A stretch of DNA of 64,000 bases from Pseudomonas sp. G2-4 (GCF_030064125.1 NZ_CP125957.1:3596001-3660000); one strand, 5' to 3'. Shown: positions 1-6,889, counted from the stretch's first letter. Numbers and translations: made by a program. The notes: generated by a model from the sequence alone, not told the origin.

Positions 1-115
1 GATGAGCGGCGCCTTGCTGGTGGCCGTGGTGCTGACCCTCGCCCTCAAGCCCGGCGCCAGTGACCGGGCCGTGCCGAAAACCGCGACGCCGCACTCGGCG
101 CCCGCCCATTCCTGA
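1..115 (+). CDS. C-terminal fragment of a membrane transporter, probably the 2-ketogluconate MFS permease (partial)
   Basis: An open frame enters from the window edge and stops at 113-115. It encodes a hydrophobic stretch (GALLVAVVLTLAL) followed by a short hydrophilic Pro/Ala/Thr-rich tail, which looks like the last transmembrane helix and cytoplasmic tail of a multi-pass transporter. It ends 14 bases before kguD on the same strand. In pseudomonads the 2-ketogluconate transporter kguT commonly precedes kguD, so KguT is the likely identity. That is inferred from position, because only 37 residues are visible. Confidence 0.5.
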   Translation, partial: MSGALLVAVVLTLALKPGASDRAVPKTATPHSAPAHS

Positions 116-129
116 ATCGAGACCCACCC

Positions 130-1107
130 ATGAAAAAGCACGTGGTGTTATACAAAGCGCTGTCAGCGCAATTGATGGCCCGTTTGCAAGCGCAGGCCCA
201 AGTCACCCTCATTGAGCGCCTCGACGCCCAGGGCCTGGTGCAACTGCGCGAGGCCTTGCCGAGCGCCCATGGCCTGCTGGGGGCCAGTCTCAAGCTGGAC
301 GCGCCGTTGCTGGACCTGGCGCCGAACCTGCAAGCCATTGCCAGCGTCTCGGTGGGGGTCGACAACTACGACATCGACTACCTCACCGACCGCCGGATCC
401 TGCTCACCAATACCCCGGACGTGCTGACCGAAACCACCGCAGACACCGGTTTTGCCCTGATCCTGGCAACGGCCCGACGCGTGGTGGAACTGGCCAACCT
501 GGTGCGTGCCGGCGGCTGGCAACAGAGCATAGGCCCCAAGCATTTTGGCAGCGACGTCCATGGCAAGACCCTGGGCATCATCGGCATGGGCCGCATCGGC
601 GAAGCCTTGGCCCAGCGCGGGCACTTCGGCTTCGGCATGCCGGTGCTTTACCACAGCCACTCGCCCAAGCCTGAGGTTGAGCAGCGGTTCAACGCACGCT
701 ATTGCAGCCTTGAAACGCTGTTGCAGCAGGCCGACTTCGTTTGCCTGACCTTGCCCTTGACGGCTGAAACCCAAGGGCTGATCGATACGCAGGCGTTTGC
801 CCGCATGCGTCCCGAGACCATTTTCATCAATATTTCCCGAGGCAAAGTGGTGGACGAAGCGGCACTGATCGACGCCCTGCGCAACGGGCAGATCCGTGGC
901 GCGGGGCTGGACGTGTTCGAGCGCGAACCCTTGAGTGCGGATTCGCCGCTGTTGCAAATGGATAACGTGGTGGCAACGCCGCACATGGGCTCGGCCACGC
1001 ATGAGACACGGGAGGCGATGGCGCGTGGTGCGGTGGATAATCTGCTGGCGGCATTGGCGGGTGAGCGGCCGGTGAATCTGGTGAATGCGGGGGCGTGGAA
1101 GGGCTGA
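130..1107 (+). CDS. kguD: 2-ketogluconate (6-phosphate) reductase, D-2-hydroxyacid dehydrogenase family
   Basis: A 325-residue D-isomer-specific 2-hydroxyacid dehydrogenase. The NAD(P)-binding Rossmann segment has the GMGRIGEA fingerprint (about residues 152-159), followed by the family block ISRGKVVDEAAL (about 236-247) and the catalytic-histidine region near TPHMGSAT (about 285-292). Length and sequence fit the Pseudomonas KguD/GhrB group, which reduces 2-keto-6-phosphogluconate to 6-phosphogluconate in peripheral glucose metabolism. It lies 14 bases after the end of a transporter, consistent with the kguEKTD operon. The ATG at 130 is the first in frame. A general glyoxylate/hydroxypyruvate reductase (GhrB) is the alternative. 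Confidence 0.82.
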   Translation: MKKHVVLYKALSAQLMARLQAQAQVTLIERLDAQGLVQLREALPSAHGLLGASLKLDAPLLDLAPNLQAIASVSVGVDNYDIDYLTDRRILLTNTPDVLTETTADTGFALILATARRVVELANLVRAGGWQQSIGPKHFGSDVHGKTLGIIGMGRIGEALAQRGHFGFGMPVLYHSHSPKPEVEQRFNARYCSLETLLQQADFVCLTLPLTAETQGLIDTQAFARMRPETIFINISRGKVVDEAALIDALRNGQIRGAGLDVFEREPLSADSPLLQMDNVVATPHMGSATHETREAMARGAVDNLLAALAGERPVNLVNAGAWKG

Positions 1108-1120
1108 ATTGTCCTTCCTT

Positions 1121-1255
1121 TTGTGGCGAGGGGATTTATCCTCGCAGAGCTGCACAGCAACCTTGAAAACCTGACCCGGTGCGCCTGGCTTATTGAATCG
1201 ACAATGTAGGGGCTGCTCCGCAGCCCAACGGGGATAAATCCCCTCGCCACAGGGT
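1121..1255. repeat. REP-type palindromic pair downstream of kguD
   Basis: GTGGCGAGGGGATTTATCC near 1122-1140 reappears inverted as GGATAAATCCCCTCGCCAC near 1231-1249, with the GGGCTGCTCCGCAGCCCAA palindrome between. This is the gaggggattta variant of the GTGGCGAGGGAGCTTGCTCCCGC family found throughout the window. It marks the left edge of the AT-richer island. Confidence 0.85.
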
Positions 1256-1302
1256 TCTGCCCAGAATGGATTATGCGAGTTTAATTATCGGCTTGGAGGA
1301 AA

Positions 1303-1358
1303 TGCCGCTTGTCGGCACTGTCAACTCTGACAGCTGACGCACCCGGACCATTGGGTCC
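1303..1358. promoter_or_regulatory. Three consecutive small hairpins in front of the lectin gene
   Basis: Three perfect inverted repeats follow one another: TGCCG/CGGCA at 1303-1317, CTGTCA/TGACAG at 1318-1333 with loop ACTC, and GGACC/GGTCC at 1345-1358 with loop ATTG. None is followed by a T-tract. They lie 60-115 bases upstream of the lectin start, so they would fall in a 5' leader if transcription starts near 1270. A regulatory or stabilising role is inference. Confidence 0.45.
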
Positions 1359-1417
1359 TAACTTATGGTGCGAGCAAACGTCCTATCCGTTGGCCCGAAT
1401 CAATGGAGACTCTGATC

Positions 1418-1933
1418 ATGAAAAACGATGCCAGACCCCGTGACGGCGAAGCCCTCGATATAGCAGGCAAAGGCGCTCCAGGAAAAGTTGTCATAGTAGA
1501 CGAAGGACGCATATACAGAATCTACTCATGTTTAAATCCAGCCGCCAAACTTGTTGATATGAGCCATCAAAGCAATAACGGCATGCACAACATAAAGTTA
1601 TTTACCACAAGCGCCGACAAAGCGTCCCAGTGGAGATTTACCGGGCGAACCTCCGACGGTTATTACTTAATCCTCAACCAGAGGGATGAAAATCTAGCGC
1701 TTGGAGAGGCGACCAATGACAACGTAATAGCCTCAGCACTCACCCGAAGACCGGCCCAATATTGGATATTAAAGGAGGTTGGCAACGGTTATTTCTATTT
1801 TGAAAACAAATATGATGGTTTGGTTATGGATGTAGCAGGAGGCAGCACGGAGAATAATACTAACATTGTCGTTTGGCCCCTTCCAGCGTCAGGAAAAAAA
1901 GCCCATCAGCAATTCAAATTATCTCCAGTATGA
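1418..1933 (+). CDS. Ricin-type beta-trefoil lectin-like protein
   Basis: About 171 residues from ATG 1418. An earlier in-frame ATG at 1403 exists, but GGAG at 1405-1408 lies 9 bases before 1418, so 1418 is preferred. The sequence has repeated beta-trefoil features typical of RICIN-like domains: SCLNPAAKLVDMS, QWRFTGRTSDGYYLILNQ, YWILKEVGNGYFYFENK, LVMDVAGGSTENNTNIVVW and HQQFKLSPV. The 'V-D-V-A-G-G-S...N-G-T-x-I/V-x-x-W' pattern is characteristic. No signal peptide is evident. It is clearly AT-richer than the flanking core genes, suggesting acquisition by transfer. Carbohydrate binding is expected from the family; ligand and role are unknown. It shares the island with the YcaO locus but is not visibly in the same operon. 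Confidence 0.75.
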   Translation: MKNDARPRDGEALDIAGKGAPGKVVIVDEGRIYRIYSCLNPAAKLVDMSHQSNNGMHNIKLFTTSADKASQWRFTGRTSDGYYLILNQRDENLALGEATNDNVIASALTRRPAQYWILKEVGNGYFYFENKYDGLVMDVAGGSTENNTNIVVWPLPASGKKAHQQFKLSPV

Positions 1934-2023
1934 GAGCGCTCATCATTTTTGAATCACTCATTACCTGAGATTCAAAATTTGCCCTGAGAACAACCAAAAA
2001 AACGCCGCTCACCACAAATCCCC

Positions 2024-2056
2024 TGTGGGAGCGAGCTTGCTCGCGATGGCGGTGGT
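2024..2056. repeat. Single REP element (GTGGGAGCGAGCTTGCTCGCGATGGCGG type)
   Basis: The second REP family of the window, a single unpaired copy with the GCGAGCTTGCTCGC palindrome at its core. It lies between the lectin and the small membrane protein gene. Confidence 0.8.
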
Positions 2057-2066
2057 TCAGCCTGCA

Positions 2067-2267
2067 TCAAATGCTGACTTTGTAACCGTCACAGATCAGG
2101 TTCGCCCCCGCTTCTTGAATCCAACCGATCACAAATCCGCACACTAAGACACCTCCAATACACGTCTGTAACCTTTCCAGCAACTCTTTCGACCCTTTCT
2201 TAAAATAATAAACATCCCAAACGACGAAAATAGTAGAGAAAACCAAAATCTTCAACAAAACTGCCAC
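2067..2267 (-). CDS. Small putative membrane protein, unknown function
   Basis: A 66-residue frame starting with GTG at 2267. It contains two hydrophobic segments (about residues 2-21, VLLKILVFSTIFVVWDVYYF, and about 37-50, CIGGVLVCGFVIGW) separated by a charged KKGSKELLERL stretch. A GGAGGGGG run lies about 14 bases upstream of the GTG, rather far for an ideal ribosome site. It has no recognised family. It points away from the RiPP-like locus that begins about 170 bases to its right, and its AT-rich composition matches the island. A two-helix membrane protein beside a peptide-antibiotic locus could be an immunity protein, but this is speculation and the frame may not be expressed. Confidence 0.4.
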   Translation of the reverse strand: MAVLLKILVFSTIFVVWDVYYFKKGSKELLERLQTCIGGVLVCGFVIGWIQEAGANLICDGYKVSI

Positions 2268-2367
2268 ATTCCTACATCCCCCTCCTACTCAACGGCAAGA
2301 ACGAACCTACGCCAGCCTCGGAAGTCGCGCAATAGCCTTCACTTCACCCCAATGCTATTAATTAATC

Positions 2368-2387
2368 ACTTGCGAACACACGCAAGT
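2368..2387. promoter_or_regulatory. Small hairpin upstream of the precursor-peptide gene
   Basis: ACTTGCG and CGCAAGT form a perfect 7-bp stem with loop AACACA, 49 bases before the peptide start. No promoter boxes could be assigned with confidence in 2268-2435. Confidence 0.35.
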
Positions 2388-2435
2388 TGGGCGCTCGCGT
2401 CGCGACGTCCATTAACTACATTGGAGTAAATCGAC

Positions 2436-2552
2436 ATGGGCAGGAAACGTTCTGAAATAAATAATACCTTTTTTAGTCTGCCACAGGCATTGGGCTTTTC
2501 TAAAGGCCTCCTCGCAACGGAAGCCGATTTTTTTGCGTCGCTGACCAATTAA
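2436..2552 (+). CDS. Candidate RiPP precursor peptide (38 aa), substrate of the adjacent YcaO enzyme
   Basis: This small frame encodes 38 residues, beginning MGRKRSEINNTFF and ending ADFFASLTN. It has a good ribosome site: GGAG at 2423-2426, 9 bases before ATG. It has no cysteine but carries four Ser and three Thr. A short internal similarity is visible: TFFSL (residues 11-15) and DFFASL (31-36). The peptide is basic at the N-terminus and hydrophobic later, has no typical Sec signal, and sits 74 bases before the YcaO gene with a strong hairpin between. This is the usual layout of a ribosomally made, modified peptide: precursor, attenuating hairpin, YcaO, exporter. The leader/core boundary cannot be seen. 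Function is inferred from context; no homologue is recognised. Confidence 0.6.
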   Translation: MGRKRSEINNTFFSLPQALGFSKGLLATEADFFASLTN

Positions 2553-2581
2553 GCCAGTGATCGATTAAATATCGACGAACA

Positions 2582-2609
2582 GATGCCGAAAGGATCTCCT
2601 TTCGGCATC
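2582..2609 (+). terminator. Strong intercistronic hairpin between precursor peptide and YcaO gene
   Basis: GATGCCGAAAGGA (2582-2594) and TCCTTTCGGCATC (2597-2609) are perfect reverse complements around a 2-base centre, giving about 12 bp of stem with a tetraloop. No T-tract follows, so it is not a classic intrinsic terminator. It more probably acts as a partial terminator, or as a 3'-stabilising or processing hairpin that yields more precursor than enzyme message, as in several RiPP operons. The YcaO ribosome site (ACGGAG, 2615-2620) lies just past it. Confidence 0.65.
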
Positions 2610-2626
2610 CATTAACGGAGATCCCT

Positions 2627-3799
2627 ATGTCTGAACGAGAACTAACACCCACCGAAGCGCTGTTCAACATCATGTCCACGCTCCATACACTGGGCCTCAG
2701 TGCAGTAACACGGTACACGACAACCTCCAAACTAGTAGCTACGGCCGAACTGTTTGATGGCAACGATAACCTCGTTGAATCGGGGGCTGGCAAAGGACCA
2801 GACTCACTGATAGGCGCACTGGCAGAAAGCATTGAACACTTCAGCACGTTTCAGCCTCTTGCTGATCCTCCCACACGGTACCGCTCCGACGAGATAGCTA
2901 CTCAAAAAGCAGTCAAAGAAGATGGAATTTTTACCAGCCTGCCCCACACCGAAAAATTAATAGAATGCTTTAGGCTTACGTCGCTCAGCAACAATGAAGA
3001 GCTATTCGCTCCGTGCGCCCTTCTATGCCCTGAAACGACGCAAACCACCCAAGAAGAGACTAGTTCCGCACTGCATTTTTTATCTCGCTACTCATCTAAC
3101 TCAGGAATTGCTTTTGGTTGCACAGAGAACGAAGCACTGCTACATGGTATCCACGAGTCAATCGAGAGGCATATCCTGTCTCTTTTCTACATGACTGTCT
3201 GTGGCCTCGGTCCGGCAATGGAACTGTACACTCCTTCGACCGCGTTGCTTGAAGCAGCGCTGAAGAGCCATCCTTCCGCCTTGGCGTCAGCAAACAGACT
3301 GCAAGTGATTATTATCAAGGATGTGCTGTCAGTTTATTTCGCTGTGGCATTTCCCAAGGCGGGCCCTGGACCTCACCACCTTTCACCCATCGGCTCCGGA
3401 TGCTCACTTGAAATCCAAACTGCAATCCAAAGGGCAATTACTGAACAGTTCCAGTCCGAGGACTTATATGATGCCACTGAAGAATCCATAGATAGAGAAA
3501 CCTTTGATTTACTATCCAAATCAAAGAACCTGAAACACTTGATTGACTTCGCACCAGTCACAAGAGCAACATTCCCTACAATTGACACCCCTGGACATAC
3601 CGACTCCGCGACAGTTTCCGCACAATTAGAAACACTGCAAAGAAATCTATCAGATACAGGAATGAAAATATTCCGTCGAACCGTAGCACGCTTTTCAAGC
3701 AACAGCATCGTCACTCAAATTTACATTCCAGGACTTGAGCGCTTCAATATCATTAGGAACGGTCGCTTGGTAGCGCCTCAGTACGTATTACGCGGCTGA
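2627..3799 (+). CDS. YcaO-domain protein, candidate peptide cyclodehydratase/amide-activating enzyme
   Basis: A 390-residue protein with the three ATP-binding signature blocks of the YcaO family. They are a KG-type motif leading into ALAESIEHF (about 64-72), SSNSGIAFG with the following ENEALLHGIHESIER (about 156-181), and TAIQRAITEQFQ (about 265-276). YcaO enzymes activate backbone amides with ATP to form azolines, amidines or thioamides in peptides; this copy has no fused E1-like or dehydrogenase domain. The C-terminus (APQYVLRG) lacks the PxPxP tail of azoline-forming cyclodehydratases such as McbD. No partner C-protein, TfuA or nitroreductase gene is adjacent. ACGGAG lies 6 bases before the ATG. 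It ends 4 bases before the ABC exporter. The composition is AT-richer than the core. The Escherichia RimO-partner YcaO is a different, longer protein. Confidence 0.85.
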   Translation: MSERELTPTEALFNIMSTLHTLGLSAVTRYTTTSKLVATAELFDGNDNLVESGAGKGPDSLIGALAESIEHFSTFQPLADPPTRYRSDEIATQKAVKEDGIFTSLPHTEKLIECFRLTSLSNNEELFAPCALLCPETTQTTQEETSSALHFLSRYSSNSGIAFGCTENEALLHGIHESIERHILSLFYMTVCGLGPAMELYTPSTALLEAALKSHPSALASANRLQVIIIKDVLSVYFAVAFPKAGPGPHHLSPIGSGCSLEIQTAIQRAITEQFQSEDLYDATEESIDRETFDLLSKSKNLKHLIDFAPVTRATFPTIDTPGHTDSATVSAQLETLQRNLSDTGMKIFRRTVARFSSNSIVTQIYIPGLERFNIIRNGRLVAPQYVLRG

Positions 3800-3803
3800 A
3801 CTA

Positions 3804-5549
3804 ATGAAACACGAAGCCATCAGGAGCGAGTACATGCACAGCATCCGAACAATGATAAAAAACGCCTATAAGAAACACACCAAACTCCTAACAGCGACCA
3901 TAGTCACAATCATCGCACTCAAACTAATCACACTCGCCCCGCCACTGTTATTTGGAACCATCATCGACACGCTGCAAGGCAACAGAAATCCAGCCTCCAG
4001 CACGCTGCTCGCCCTGACGACAGGCCTGATTGTCGCGGGATGTATTCATGCCATCATCACTCCGCTGCAAATCCATGCGCTGTCCAAGCTGGTACAAAGC
4101 ATTATCATGAATGCGTCCATCGAGTGGATCACCGAACTCATGGGCAAGGAGTTTTCGTTATTCAATTCCTGGAGGATCGGCCACTTCATCAAATCGGTCG
4201 AGCGCGGCATTACTGCTCACGAACAGCTGCTGACTTTCATTGTGACCATTGCGCTTCCCGTACTCTTGGAGTTTATAGTTGTTGGGGCTGCTTTTATTTA
4301 CATTGGGGGCAGTGAAATTTTTTTGAGCATGACGGCGTTCGGAATTATCTATCTGGCTGTCACCCATAAAATTATCAGATGGCGGAGAAAGCACATCGAT
4401 GCGGTCAATGAACAGGAAGATGAATTAAGTGCCCACCTCTACAACACCCTTAACGCCGGAAAAATCATAAAACTGGAAAGTGCCATACCTACGGCCCTGC
4501 ACCCGTTGAACGCGGCGTTCGGAGGCTATGCCAACGCGGCTGTGACTACGGCATCATCTGGCGGCCTGCTGAGCACCGCCAAGATACTGTTCGTAAGCCT
4601 TTCCACTGGGGGATTACTCTACTGGGGCGTCGTGGACCAACTGTCGGGTCAGCCCAGTATCAGTGTCGGGCAACTGGTTGCCATTTTTTCAATCGCGGGG
4701 AGTTATCTGCTGAGCATTTCAACCTTGACTGAAGGGTATCGTGTTCTTGATCAGTTCCTTGCAGACCAGCGTCAATTTCAGGGTTTGCTATCACTTCCGG
4801 ATTTCGATTGCAGCAATCGGCTGGCGCGGGTTGATTTCCAGCGGTCCTCAGTCCTGGAGCTCGGACCCTGCGAAGTAGCAGGAACGGGACCGCTGCGCCT
4901 GTCGATCAAGCGCTCCCTGGCATTTACTCAAGGGCAGTCAGTGGCCGTTACGGGCCCTAGCGGCGCAGGCAAAACCACTTTTCTGGAAGTGCTCGCCGGG
5001 CTTGATGCATCGACGCGAGACCAACTGAGTATCGACTCGGTACCGGTTTCACTTTTGACCGGTCAAGCTCACCTGTACGCCTTGAGGTACTGTCCCCAGC
5101 AACCACGGTTCCTGGAAGGCTCTTTTGAACAATCGGTTCTGTTCGGAGGCTGTGCAACGCCGGTGTTGTCTAGGGCCATACGGCAATTAGAACTGGATGA
5201 GATCGTGACAACACGGCAGGTCAGCGAAAATGCATCGAATATCTCCGGAGGCGAAGCCAAACGCCTATCGCTGCTGCGCCTGATCAACAAGCCCGGAAAA
5301 TTCAATATGTTCGACGAGCCAAGCGCATCCATCGAACCCAGGCTGACCACGCCCATCTGGGATCTGTTATTCGACGTTTTTGCCGGGCAGGGGTTGATAT
5401 GTGTCACCCATGACGTTGACCACCTACATCGGTTTGACCGGGTCATTGTGATGCATGAAGGAGCAATCGTGGACGATGGTCCGTGGCGGGATCTGGTCGA
5501 CAGGCCAGCAGTCAAGCTGCTGGTGGATGAGATTCGGATGCAGAGCTAG
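3804..5549 (+). CDS. Type I ABC exporter (fused membrane and ATPase domains), probable peptide exporter
   Basis: 581 residues from ATG 3804, 4 bases after the YcaO stop. ATG 3834 has a better ribosome site (GGAG 3823-3826) and may be the true start, giving 571 residues. The N-terminal half has about six membrane segments and resembles the Atm1/HMT-like exporter fold (ITLAPPLLFGTIIDTL; VNEQEDELSAHLYNTL). The ATPase domain carries Walker A GPSGAGKT (about 384-391), Q-loop CPQQ, a variant signature NISGGEAKR, Walker B FNMFDEP and the H-loop VTHD. There is no N-terminal C39 peptidase domain, so any leader peptide must be removed elsewhere. Position and spacing point to export of, or self-protection against, the YcaO product. 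Confidence 0.85.
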   Translation: MKHEAIRSEYMHSIRTMIKNAYKKHTKLLTATIVTIIALKLITLAPPLLFGTIIDTLQGNRNPASSTLLALTTGLIVAGCIHAIITPLQIHALSKLVQSIIMNASIEWITELMGKEFSLFNSWRIGHFIKSVERGITAHEQLLTFIVTIALPVLLEFIVVGAAFIYIGGSEIFLSMTAFGIIYLAVTHKIIRWRRKHIDAVNEQEDELSAHLYNTLNAGKIIKLESAIPTALHPLNAAFGGYANAAVTTASSGGLLSTAKILFVSLSTGGLLYWGVVDQLSGQPSISVGQLVAIFSIAGSYLLSISTLTEGYRVLDQFLADQRQFQGLLSLPDFDCSNRLARVDFQRSSVLELGPCEVAGTGPLRLSIKRSLAFTQGQSVAVTGPSGAGKTTFLEVLAGLDASTRDQLSIDSVPVSLLTGQAHLYALRYCPQQPRFLEGSFEQSVLFGGCATPVLSRAIRQLELDEIVTTRQVSENASNISGGEAKRLSLLRLINKPGKFNMFDEPSASIEPRLTTPIWDLLFDVFAGQGLICVTHDVDHLHRFDRVIVMHEGAIVDDGPWRDLVDRPAVKLLVDEIRMQS

Positions 5550-5574
5550 CGAATAGGGTGGTGGATCTGCTGCC

Positions 5575-5918
5575 GTCATCGCGAGCGGGCTCGCTCCCAC
5601 ATTGGGGCTGTGGCAACACTCAGATCCTGGGCCTGCCGCAGAACCTGTGGGAGCCGAGCTTGCTCGCGATGGCGGCGGTACAGTCAACTAGATGGAGCCT
5701 GAACCATCGCTATCGCAAGCAAGCTCGGCTCCCACAGGTTTTGCGGCTTGCCCAGGATTTAAGGAATGCCACAAGTCCCCTGTGGCGAGGGAGCTTGCTC
5801 CCGCTCGACTGCGCAGCAGTCGCAGGCCCGGCGAGCGCGGTGCATCTGGGGAACCGCACCGGCTCGGTTTGGGGCTGCTGCGCAGCCCAGCGGGAGCAAG
5901 CTCCCTCGCCACGGGGGT
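5575..5918. repeat. REP cluster (both families) at the right edge of the YcaO island
   Basis: The gene-free stretch 5550-5917 is almost entirely REP. It has three copies of the GTGGGAGCGAGC-type element (about 5577-5608 inverted, 5649-5678 direct, 5708-5742 inverted). An inverted pair of the GTGGCGAGGGAGCTTGCTCCCGC type follows (about 5779-5822 and 5873-5918), with a GGCTGCTGCGCAGCC palindrome. No coding content is evident. Confidence 0.85.
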
Positions 5919-6286
5919 TATGTCGGCTGACGGGTTTCGATGTTGTCCAGTGCACGGTTCGCCAGCAGGCTGCCCAGTTCGATCAGTTGCTGAATGCCCA
6001 GGAGGAAATGCCGGCGTGAACCGTCCAGGTCGAAAGCCAGGTCATTGACCATGGCATTGGCCGAAGCCAGGGTTTCGCTGAGGTTGGCAAGCAGGCTTTC
6101 GGTGTCGATGTCTTTGTTGACGGTGAAAAGTTGGCCGGGGGCAGGTTCTGCTTCGGATTTGTCCGGTTTGGGTTTCAGGTAATGGTCGAGGACCCGGTCG
6201 GTGACTTCGTCGTGTTTTTGGGACTTGGTTCTTGGGCGCGGTAAGGTCGGATCGGTGTCCGGGGGATTGGGGGTAGCTTTGAACAT
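5918..6286 (-). CDS. DUF6124-type Pseudomonas protein, unknown function
   Basis: The frame extends upstream to 6421, but the family-typical N-terminus MFKATPNPPDTDP begins at ATG 6286, giving 122 residues. The middle is Pro/Lys-rich (LDHYLKPKPDKSE). The C-terminal half is predicted helical (TESLLANLSETLASANAMVND). Pseudomonas genomes carry several small proteins of this kind, with a conserved 'ATPNPP' start and a 'LFTV...SLLANLSE' helix. No signal peptide, membrane segment or catalytic motif is visible. It follows an unusually hairpin-rich leader (6322-6509). The function is not known and I do not propose one. Confidence 0.65.
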   Translation of the reverse strand: MFKATPNPPDTDPTLPRPRTKSQKHDEVTDRVLDHYLKPKPDKSEAEPAPGQLFTVNKDIDTESLLANLSETLASANAMVNDLAFDLDGSRRHFLLGIQQLIELGSLLANRALDNIETRQPT

Positions 6287-6321
6287 AAATGGAATCTCAT
6301 GTGGGATAGGAGGAACCACCA

Positions 6322-6509
6322 CCTCGCTACCAAACGAGGGTGGCGGCCATACGAAGGTTGGTAGACCGGCCCACATGAACTCCGGCGCGCTCGAGAGCGC
6401 CCTACGCATGGCCACCATCAATACAAATGCTGAGATGCACTTGTAACAAGTGACGCTTGCGTCATGTAGAGAGCCGGGCTACCAAACCCGATCGCTGATT
6501 CATCAGCGA
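6322..6509 (-). promoter_or_regulatory. Hairpin-dense 5' leader of the DUF6124-type gene with two identical TTTGGTAG loops
   Basis: Read on the minus strand, the leader contains in order: TCGCTGA/TCAGCGA (6492-6509); CGGG-TTTGGTAG-CCCG (6475-6490); TGACGC/GCGTCA (6451-6464), overlapping CACTTG/CAAGTG (6438-6452), so those two compete; GCGCTC/GAGCGC (6387-6400); CTACCAA (6358-6364), complementary to the loop sequence; and CCTCG-TTTGGTAG-CGAGG (6322-6339). The start codon follows at 6286. The same octamer presented on two stems of different sequence suggests conservation of structure and loop. An RNA element or protein-binding array is inferred. Confidence 0.5.
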
Positions 6510-6649
6510 CCCGGAAACGATAGAACCTGCCTCCCAAGCGCACAAGCCGGCGGATTCTGGCGCAGGTGTAGGCAATGGCGCAAGACCACGTAGCCTGTTC
6601 CGGGGCACTCCTACATCCATATAAACACCCCTTCATTTTGTGAGTGCTT

Positions 6650-6705
6650 CGCACTGGAGCGCCAGCCCGGTCAAGCGGGAGCACGCTCCCTCGCCACGGG
6701 GTAAG
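6650..6705. repeat. Degenerate REP half-element
   Basis: AGCGGGAGCACGCTCCCTCGCCAC (about 6675-6698) with a degraded upstream partner. The gene-free stretch 6510-6889 otherwise holds a small hairpin, TAACGCC/GGCGTTA at 6827-6849, about 40 bases before the MoxR gene. No convincing promoter boxes or small genes were seen. Confidence 0.6.
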
Positions 6706-6889
6706 TGCGCCTGTCCGGGTGGTATTCATGGCAAGCAAACCCACCCCCACAATCTTTCCAAGCCGATCACAATTCACACGACCAATCAAAATCCCGTTAG
6801 TCGCCACCCCCTGCCATGCATTAAAGTAACGCCCCCAGCCCCGGCGTTATCCGAACGTCCGGGGCCACCCTTTCCAGGAACAGTCACCG

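Noticed and set aside
2352..2429. A 25-codon frame just upstream of the candidate precursor
   Set aside because: It ends near the precursor start but has no ribosome site and an unremarkable sequence; probably chance, although a leader-peptide role cannot be excluded.
6418..6807. A 129-codon minus-strand frame across the hairpin leader
   Set aside because: It runs through REP and hairpin sequence and has no coding character; the region is better explained as structured non-coding DNA or RNA.
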